12,478 nucleotides of DNA, taken from Sulfurovum sp. GTDB lineage: Bacteria; Campylobacterota; Campylobacteria; Campylobacterales; Sulfurovaceae. Within the stretch, counting starts at the first letter, position 1; each line of letters starts with the position of its first letter. The stretch spans positions 1 through 12,478 of the forward strand of contig DAOVZV010000008.1 of the NCBI GenBank assembly GCA_030634925.1, written 5' to 3'. The position numbers and the translations under genes were made by a program. Shown one piece after another: positions 7,429-12,478 of the stretch. Below the pieces are notes generated by a model that saw only the letters and a program-made list of their open reading frames with translations, did not search any database and had not been told where the DNA came from.

Positions 7429-8857
7429 TATTAAAACTAATTCGTTTACTAACGAAGGACAAAGACTAGGAATGATGTATTACAGAGTAGCAGTTATACT
7501 CTTTGGTGCTCAATTACTTATGGGGCTTATCGCTGCTATTCAATTTTTGGTTCCAGGATTCTTATTTGAAATATTTGACTTCTCTGTAGCTAGAATGGTG
7601 CATATCAATGCTCTTGTAGTATGGATGCTTTATGCTATGATTGGTTCTGTATATATGATGATTACAGATGAAACAGGCTTAGAAACTATAAATATCGGAC
7701 TTGGTAAAATTGCTTTCTGGATACTTACAGTAGCTGTTACAATTGTTGTTCTTGTCTATATCTTTGTTCAAGTTGGAGCAGGTACAGAAGAGAGTATTTG
7801 GCTAATTCATGAAGGTCGTGAATATATAGAAGCTCCAAGATGGGCTGATATTGGTATCGTTGTTGTTGTACTTATATTCTACTGGAATGTATTTGCTACA
7901 TATATCAAAGGTACACAAACTGGTATTATGACTGTTATGGTTGCCAACTTATTGGCACTAGCTGGTCTATATCTTGCAGGTATGTTCTTTACAGATAATA
8001 TCTCTATGGATCAATTCTGGTGGTGGTGGGTAATACACCTTTGGGTTGAAGCTACTTGGGAAGTATTCGTAGGAACACTTGCAGCGTATGCGTTGATTAG
8101 ATTGATAGGTGCAAAACGAGAAATCGTTGAGATGTGGCTATGGATTGAAGTATTGATGCTATTTGGCTCAGGAATACTTGGTATGGGTCATCACTACTTC
8201 TGGATTGGTACACCTGAATACTGGTGGGAAATTGGTGCATTATTCTCAGCACTAGAGCCTGTTCCATTGATTGCGATGTTTGTTCATGTCCTTTATGATT
8301 GGGGTAAAGAGCAAGGTGCAGCACATGCTAGAGGTGAAACAGCTAGTGTTATTACAAATGGTCCTGCTATGGCATGGATTGTAACTAATGCATTTGGTAA
8401 CTTCTTGGGTGCTGGTATATGGGGCTTCTTCCATACACTACCACAAGTTAATATCTATACGCACGGTACACAGTTTACAGCAGCTCACGGTCACTTAGCG
8501 TTCTTTGGTGCTTATGCAACTATCCTTATTGGTATGATGTATTATGGTGTTCAAAAAGCTAATGGTATCGAGAGAATGAAGATGACATTCAAGACAAAAA
8601 TGGGTATTTTCCTTATCACATTTGGTGTAATGGGAATGACTATTGCATTGACAATCGCTGGATATGAGCAAGTACTTGTAGAGAGAGCTGAGCTTGGTGC
8701 TACTTGGAATGGTTTCTTTGTTGCTCAAGAACTTGCATGGTATGTTCAAGCACAAACATGGAGAACTGTTATGGGTGTTGTAACACTTATAGGATTTGTC
8801 TATTTAGTGTGGGATTTATTAACTATCGGTAAGAAAACACAGGAGGTAGAGGCATAA
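7418..8857 (+). CDS. norB: Nitric oxide reductase subunit B, catalytic heme b/b3-FeB subunit
   Basis: NorB is the quinol-independent cNOR catalytic subunit of the heme-copper oxidase superfamily, an inner-membrane protein with about 12 spans that reduces NO to N2O. At 479 aa it has the usual cNOR length, with no long N-terminal quinol-oxidising (qNOR) extension. Expected ligands are present: His62 ('MVHINALVVWM', heme b), His207 ('WWWWVIHLWVEATWE') with His258 and His259 ('GMGHHYFWIG') for FeB, and His357 and His359 ('AAHGHLAFFGAYA') for hemes b3 and b. Glu211 in 'HLWVE' is the conserved active-site glutamate. 'EYWWEIGALFSALEPVP' is typical of NorB. The start overlaps norC by 11 nt and has AGGAG 6 nt upstream, suggesting translational coupling. 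No norD, norQ or norE follows. Confidence 0.96.
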   Translation: MLTSIKTNSFTNEGQRLGMMYYRVAVILFGAQLLMGLIAAIQFLVPGFLFEIFDFSVARMVHINALVVWMLYAMIGSVYMMITDETGLETINIGLGKIAFWILTVAVTIVVLVYIFVQVGAGTEESIWLIHEGREYIEAPRWADIGIVVVVLIFYWNVFATYIKGTQTGIMTVMVANLLALAGLYLAGMFFTDNISMDQFWWWWVIHLWVEATWEVFVGTLAAYALIRLIGAKREIVEMWLWIEVLMLFGSGILGMGHHYFWIGTPEYWWEIGALFSALEPVPLIAMFVHVLYDWGKEQGAAHARGETASVITNGPAMAWIVTNAFGNFLGAGIWGFFHTLPQVNIYTHGTQFTAAHGHLAFFGAYATILIGMMYYGVQKANGIERMKMTFKTKMGIFLITFGVMGMTIALTIAGYEQVLVERAELGATWNGFFVAQELAWYVQAQTWRTVMGVVTLIGFVYLVWDLLTIGKKTQEVEA

Positions 8858-8892
8858 TATGTCTCTATCCAATCTAATAAAAAGGAGACTAA

Positions 8893-9042
8893 ATGATTGA
8901 CGCTTTTACAGATGTAGTACCTAGTTTTTTTGGAATGCTAAATCAAGGTCCAATGACATTGACTATATTTTTGCACACTGTAATTATATTACCAATGTTT
9001 TGGATTTATAAGCAAGAAAAAGCAAAACTAGAGGGTAAATAA
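8893..9042 (+). CDS. 49-aa single-span membrane protein between norB and nirS
   Basis: This short ORF starts at an ATG preceded by AAAGGAG and ends at TAA (9040-9042). The protein has a short polar N-terminus (MIDAFTDVVPSF), one hydrophobic span at about residues 20-39 (including 'MTLTIFLHTVIILPMFWIY'), and a charged C-terminus 'KQEKAKLEGK'. By the positive-inside rule the C-terminus is cytoplasmic. It lies 35 nt after norB and in the same direction, so it is probably part of the transcript. The architecture resembles tiny single-span partners of heme-copper oxidases such as CcoQ, but there is no sequence signature to support a name. Function unknown. Confidence 0.78.
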   Translation: MIDAFTDVVPSFFGMLNQGPMTLTIFLHTVIILPMFWIYKQEKAKLEGK

Positions 9043-9091
9043 GAAGATATTGATTGAGTTATAGTTACAATTACTTAACCCAAACAATTGG

Positions 9092-9120
9092 TTGTCTAAA
9101 ATTTAGATATAGCATATTAA
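9092..9120 (+). promoter_or_regulatory. Possible secondary promoter and dyad upstream of nirS
   Basis: The 134-bp gap before nirS is long for an operon. It contains TTGTCT (9092-9097) and, after 17 bp, TATTAA (9115-9120), each a 4/6 match to the sigma70 hexamers. Between them is a perfect dyad TCTAAA-A-TTTAGA (9095-9107), which could be an operator. No FNR box is visible here. The call is tentative; nirS may simply be read through from the nor promoter. Confidence 0.3.
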
Positions 9121-9176
9121 GATAGACTTTGAAGGGGATGATTTTGAAGTCTATTTTATCATTAAAGGAGAAAAAT

Positions 9177-10910
9177 ATGAAGAAACTTTTAAGTATAGCA
9201 GCAGTTACAGCATTAACTACAAGTTTTGCCTTTGCAGGTACATCTACTATGGATTTTGCAAATGTATATGAAAAAGAGTGTCAAGGTTGTCACGGTCCTA
9301 TCCATCAAGGTGGTGTTGGTTCAGACCTTAGACCAAAAGCACTTAAAGCAAAAAGTAGAGAATTTCTAGCTGGTGCAATTATGGACGGTGTTGATAACAC
9401 TGCAATGCCAGCATGGAACTCTTCATTCTCAGCAGATGATGCAACTGGAATGATTGATTGGTTGATGGATTGGAAAAATACTGTTGAGCTTACACTAGAC
9501 CTTGATGAAGTCAAGAAAACTTGGACAATAATGGCAGACAGAGAAGCATTGGCCAAAAAACATCCAGTTGCAAAAGATGGTTCTATCAAAAATGGTGAAG
9601 TTGCAAATGTAAAAGATATTACATTCGCAACAGAAAGAGATGCATCTTTGGTGGACTTCATTGATTCAACTACTGGTGAAGTACTATCTCGTCATAAAGC
9701 TGGATTTGCAGTTCATGTTACAGTAACTAATAAAAATGAGCCAAGATATGCTTACTCTATCTCTCGTTCAGGTAAATTGACTATGTTTGATATTGGTACT
9801 CCAGGGCAACCTGCGTTAGCATCAGTACAAGTTGGTCAAGAGTCAAGAGGACTTGCAGTTTCTCCAGATGGTAAATATGTAATCGCTGGTAACTATAACC
9901 CAGGTGGTGCAGTACTATGTGATGCAAAAACACTTGAACCTCTAAAAGCGTATGATACTAGCCGTGTAATTGACCCTGATGGAGAAATTGGACCATCAAG
10001 AGTTGCATCTCTAGCAGATACTCCTTATGGACCATACTTCGCAATGGCTCTTAAAGATGGTGGACATACATATATTATTGATTACTCTAAGCCTAACTTC
10101 CCAATCGTTGGAGATATTCCAAATATTGGTAAAATTCTTCATGATGCTTTCTTGAATGAAGATGAGGGTGAAGACTTCGGTAGATACTTTATGATTGCTT
10201 CTCAAGGTAGTGATGTTATGGGTATTGTAGATTTCAAAACTAAGAAATTGGCTGCGAAAATACATACTGGTAAAAAATCTAAGCCACATCCAGGTCAAGG
10301 TTCATCTTGGTACTCAAAAGGTCAAAAGAAACAACTTCACGCTACTGTTAGTATGAATATTGGTTCTGTTGTTATTTGGGATTCTAACTGGAAAATTGTG
10401 AAAAAAGTAACAACTGCTGGTGGTGGTCTATTTATCGGTACGGCACATGATACTCCATACCTTTGGGCTGACTGTGTACTTGGTAAACCTGATAAGTACA
10501 ATGAAGTTCATCTTGTAAACAAAGATACACTAGAAGTAGATAGAATTATCAAAGTTGGTAAGAAAAAAGGTCAATTACTTGATGCTAAAACTCACAAAGT
10601 ACTTCAAACTTGGGATGCTACTCAATATGAGAAAGTACCTGTAAACGAAGTAGCTTCTAAAATTAGTAAAGAGAAATTGATGCCTATGCCTACTAAACTT
10701 GGTGCTGTGGTTAAAAATCCAGTACAACCTAGATTGCTTCACGCAGAACCTGCAAATCACGGTGAATGGACTATGATTTCAGAGTGGACAACTGGTCGTA
10801 TCGGTATCTATGAGTCAAAAACAGGTAAATTTGTTAAATATATCCAAAACTTAACAACACCTACATTTACATACTCAGTAGAACACAGACAACATATCCC
10901 AGGTGCTTAA
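9177..10910 (+). CDS. nirS: Cytochrome cd1 nitrite reductase (NO-forming)
   Basis: NirS reduces nitrite to NO in the periplasm. The 577-aa precursor has a Sec signal peptide (MKKLLSIAAV...AFA, about 1-20), a cytochrome c domain with CQGCHG (35-40) and probable Met77 ligand ('NTAMPAW'), and an eight-bladed d1 propeller. d1-site residues match NirS: His180 ('GFAVHVTV', proximal ligand), His322 ('ILHDAF') and His371 ('KPHPGQGS'), the last two corresponding to the catalytic pair. 'VSPDGKYVIAGNY' and 'LEPLKAYDT' are further typical stretches. The C-terminal part differs from textbook NirS: a lysine-rich stretch at ~461-512 and an end 'LTTPTFTYSVEHRQ' instead of 'TPTGKFNV'. NirN or NirF is less likely because both catalytic His are kept. 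The ATG at 9177 with AAGGAG upstream is chosen over an in-frame TTG at 9129, because only it places the signal peptide at the N-terminus. Confidence 0.88.
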   Translation: MKKLLSIAAVTALTTSFAFAGTSTMDFANVYEKECQGCHGPIHQGGVGSDLRPKALKAKSREFLAGAIMDGVDNTAMPAWNSSFSADDATGMIDWLMDWKNTVELTLDLDEVKKTWTIMADREALAKKHPVAKDGSIKNGEVANVKDITFATERDASLVDFIDSTTGEVLSRHKAGFAVHVTVTNKNEPRYAYSISRSGKLTMFDIGTPGQPALASVQVGQESRGLAVSPDGKYVIAGNYNPGGAVLCDAKTLEPLKAYDTSRVIDPDGEIGPSRVASLADTPYGPYFAMALKDGGHTYIIDYSKPNFPIVGDIPNIGKILHDAFLNEDEGEDFGRYFMIASQGSDVMGIVDFKTKKLAAKIHTGKKSKPHPGQGSSWYSKGQKKQLHATVSMNIGSVVIWDSNWKIVKKVTTAGGGLFIGTAHDTPYLWADCVLGKPDKYNEVHLVNKDTLEVDRIIKVGKKKGQLLDAKTHKVLQTWDATQYEKVPVNEVASKISKEKLMPMPTKLGAVVKNPVQPRLLHAEPANHGEWTMISEWTTGRIGIYESKTGKFVKYIQNLTTPTFTYSVEHRQHIPGA

Positions 10911-10918
10911 TAGCAAAT

Positions 10919-10945
10919 TTATACTTCCTCTTTGAGGGAGTATAA
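10919..10945 (+). terminator. Hairpin downstream of nirS
   Basis: TTATACTTCCTC and GAGGGAGTATAA form a 12-bp stem with a single T-G wobble and a TTT loop, 8 nt after the nirS stop codon. No T tract follows (GCAATCGAAC), so it is either a non-canonical terminator or a 3' stabilising structure that marks the end of the nor-nir transcript. Confidence 0.6.
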
Positions 10946-10987
10946 GCAATCGAACAATCCTCTTATAACTCTACAAAAACCTCAAAC

Positions 10988-11016
10988 TTATTAAACTCTT
11001 TTTATCTTACTATGAT
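10988..11016 (+). promoter_or_regulatory. Candidate promoter of the 11042 gene
   Basis: TATGAT (11011-11016, 5/6 match to the -10) lies 17 bp after TTATTA (10988-10993, 3/6 match to the -35). The predicted start near 11023 falls between two possible start codons and supports translation from the ATG at 11042 rather than that at 11012. Confidence 0.4.
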
Positions 11017-11041
11017 AGAATTACACTTCTTAGGAGAAGCT

Positions 11042-12313
11042 ATGAAAAGAAGATACAAAGCCATTATTGCTATTTTATTACCTGTATTTATCGTGACAAT
11101 GCTCAAATATATCCATCCTATATCTTATGAATGGCTGATGGGATATATGTTTGCTGTAGCACTTGTCTTCAAGGGTAGTATCCTATCTCTTTGGTTTGCC
11201 TCCAAACTAAAAATCATAGCCTTTCTCAAAGGTCTAACACTAATCAAAGCTCTGATACTTATCATCAAAAGATGGTTTATGGATAGTATATTGATGGTAT
11301 GGGTCAAGGAAAACATCATAGACCACCTCACAGAAGGACTAATCGAAGTCAAGAATTTCTATATGAGACTCAATCTAAAAGCAAAACTCAAAAATCTATT
11401 TGTGATAATAGTAGGTGCAGTTATTTTTGCGTGGAGTGTCCACTTTGTTGGTTATCTTGACAATCTACTTCTATTTGCAGAGATTAAACTCATCATAGAG
11501 AGTATTCTAAAAGCCATTTTACTATTTTCTAGCAAACTCTTCACTTGGATATTCTCATGGTTTGCCTCTTCTTGGTTAGCACCTATCTTTCAAGTATTTG
11601 CATTAAGTTATATTCTCAGTCTATTAGAAAAATGGTTTGGAGCTAATAATCCTCTCTCTAGGTTCTTCAATTTCATAGGAGATAAGCTAAATATGCTATT
11701 TTTTTATATAGGAATACTAAGAACCAAACATATAGACCCATTGATAGAGTGCAAAGTGATAAACAAAAGCAAAAAAATGGGTGATGGAATATCCAAAATG
11801 ATACAAAACAAAAAGATATATACAGAGTATAAATACTTTGAAGAGTTTGAAAATAGCATAATGAAAGGACACATAAATGCCTACCACTCATTCAAAGGAA
11901 TGGAAGACATCACAGACAAAAAAGAGCTATACACCATCATAAACCAACAAACATCAGACAATATAGACATCGTAGCTTTCGTCTCACGAAACCATCTAGG
12001 TATATTACTAGAAGAAGGAGTAGAAGATACATTTTATCACGATATTTTCCTATTAGAGAGCTTCGCAAGTTGCCATAAACACGGAGTAAAAGTCCAAAAT
12101 AACCAACACATAGACCACACAGACTTCTGGGTACTAAACACCAGCAAATTTCCCATAAACATAGGAAGCCAAAAAGAAAATTTCACCACAGAGTGCATCC
12201 CTCCAAATGGCATTAAATTTATAAAAACAAAAGAGGCATTTGATTATAAAGATAGAGATGTTTATTGTGAGTATGAGGGAGTGAGAGTGGGAGTGACTTC
12301 TCTTTGTGGGTGA
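11042..12313 (+). CDS. Membrane protein of unknown function with C-terminal soluble domain
   Basis: I do not recognise this 423-aa protein. The N-terminal half (1-225) is hydrophobic, with likely membrane segments near 7-22, 30-50, 59-78, 118-137, 150-173, 178-196 and perhaps 211-226, interrupted by a Lys/Arg-rich stretch (about 103-117). Residues ~230-423 are soluble and contain 'DNIDIVAFVSRNHLGILLEEG', several His and Cys ('ESFASCHKHG', 'NNQHIDHTDFWVL') and 'CIPPNGIKFIKT', which look like a folded mixed alpha/beta domain. An ATG at 11012 is in frame, but the one at 11042 has AGGAG 5 nt upstream and lies after the probable transcription start, so it is preferred. It sits after the nirS hairpin and appears to be a separate unit; its codon use is like nadC, not like the nor-nir genes. 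No evidence links it to denitrification. Confidence 0.8.
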   Translation: MKRRYKAIIAILLPVFIVTMLKYIHPISYEWLMGYMFAVALVFKGSILSLWFASKLKIIAFLKGLTLIKALILIIKRWFMDSILMVWVKENIIDHLTEGLIEVKNFYMRLNLKAKLKNLFVIIVGAVIFAWSVHFVGYLDNLLLFAEIKLIIESILKAILLFSSKLFTWIFSWFASSWLAPIFQVFALSYILSLLEKWFGANNPLSRFFNFIGDKLNMLFFYIGILRTKHIDPLIECKVINKSKKMGDGISKMIQNKKIYTEYKYFEEFENSIMKGHINAYHSFKGMEDITDKKELYTIINQQTSDNIDIVAFVSRNHLGILLEEGVEDTFYHDIFLLESFASCHKHGVKVQNNQHIDHTDFWVLNTSKFPINIGSQKENFTTECIPPNGIKFIKTKEAFDYKDRDVYCEYEGVRVGVTSLCG

Positions 12314-12343
12314 GTCTCCTTATAGTCAAATAAAATTTCAATT

Positions 12344-12478
12344 TCACTCAATATCAATCCCATCAACTAGAAATAATATAACCTTGGCATTAAATTCAGC
12401 TAATTTTTCCAACTCTTCACTGGGATTATCACTCATATCTAGTGACTCTTGTTCTGATATTTTGTTCCATGATTTTTC
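12344..12478 (-). CDS. C-terminal fragment of an unknown protein, cut by the right edge
   Basis: On the minus strand a frame is open from the window edge to a TGA at 12346-12344, giving 44 residues: acidic 'SLDMSDNPSEELEKLAEFN' followed by the hydrophobic 'AKVILFLVDGIDIE' end. No stop interrupts it, and it converges on the preceding gene with a 30-bp gap, as expected for a real gene end. No family can be assigned from so short a piece. Confidence 0.5.
   Translation of the reverse strand, partial: EKSWNKISEQESLDMSDNPSEELEKLAEFNAKVILFLVDGIDIE

Noticed and set aside
8859..8900. 13-codon ORF after norB, overlapping the start of the 49-aa gene
   Set aside because: The nearest AGGAGG (8841-8846) is 12 nt from the ATG, which is too far, and the peptide has no recognisable feature; it is probably chance.
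9177..10910. NirN or NirF instead of NirS
   Set aside because: A c-type domain plus both catalytic histidines ('LHD' and 'HPGQG') fit NirS better, although the C-terminal region is unusual and is reported as a finding.
1..12478. CRISPR arrays, tRNA genes, insertion sequences, toxin-antitoxin or defence genes
   Set aside because: No repeat-spacer pattern, cloverleaf, transposase motif or known defence domain was seen on either strand.

Overview
The window looks like chromosome of a denitrifying member of the Campylobacterota (Epsilonproteobacteria; Sulfurimonas/Sulfurovum-like). The basis is the low GC content, the Helicobacter-like NadC, the norC-norB-nirS gene set and the FNR-type control site. 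The genus cannot be fixed from the sequence alone. No tRNA, rRNA, CRISPR array, insertion sequence or attachment site was seen.

Layout. Positions 3-665 (+) hold the 3' end of a FISUMP-domain (Fibrobacter succinogenes major paralogous domain) protein cut by the left edge, followed by a perfect hairpin. Positions 809-2650 (+) are a two-gene unit: nadC (NAD biosynthesis) and a polytopic membrane protein of unknown function. It converges, across another hairpin, on a large minus-strand gene (2681-6094). That gene encodes a three-part Aas-type protein: MFS lysophospholipid flippase, PlsC acyltransferase and acyl-ACP synthetase. A clear sigma70-type promoter at 6119-6147 shows that its start is the ATG at 6094, not the upstream TTG.

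Positions 6400-10910 (+) are the centre of the window, a nitrite/nitric oxide respiration cluster. The order is a 115-aa membrane protein, norC, norB (overlapping norC by 11 nt), a 49-aa single-span membrane protein and nirS (cytochrome cd1 nitrite reductase). A perfect TTGAT-N4-ATCAA palindrome at 6310-6323 sits 41.5 bp upstream of the start predicted from a GATAAT -10 box, which is the class II FNR/DNR activator geometry. NirS makes NO in the periplasm and NorCB reduces it to N2O, so co-transcription would keep NO low. No heme d1 biosynthesis genes and no norD/norQ lie in the window. These genes favour GGT for glycine while nadC favours GGA, which suggests high expression.

Positions 11042-12313 (+) encode an unrecognised membrane protein with a C-terminal soluble domain. 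The right edge holds the C-terminal 44 codons of an unknown minus-strand gene (12344-12478).

I see no wholly new multi-gene system. The best candidates for undescribed components are the two small membrane proteins embedded in the nor-nir cluster, followed by the divergent C-terminal part of NirS.
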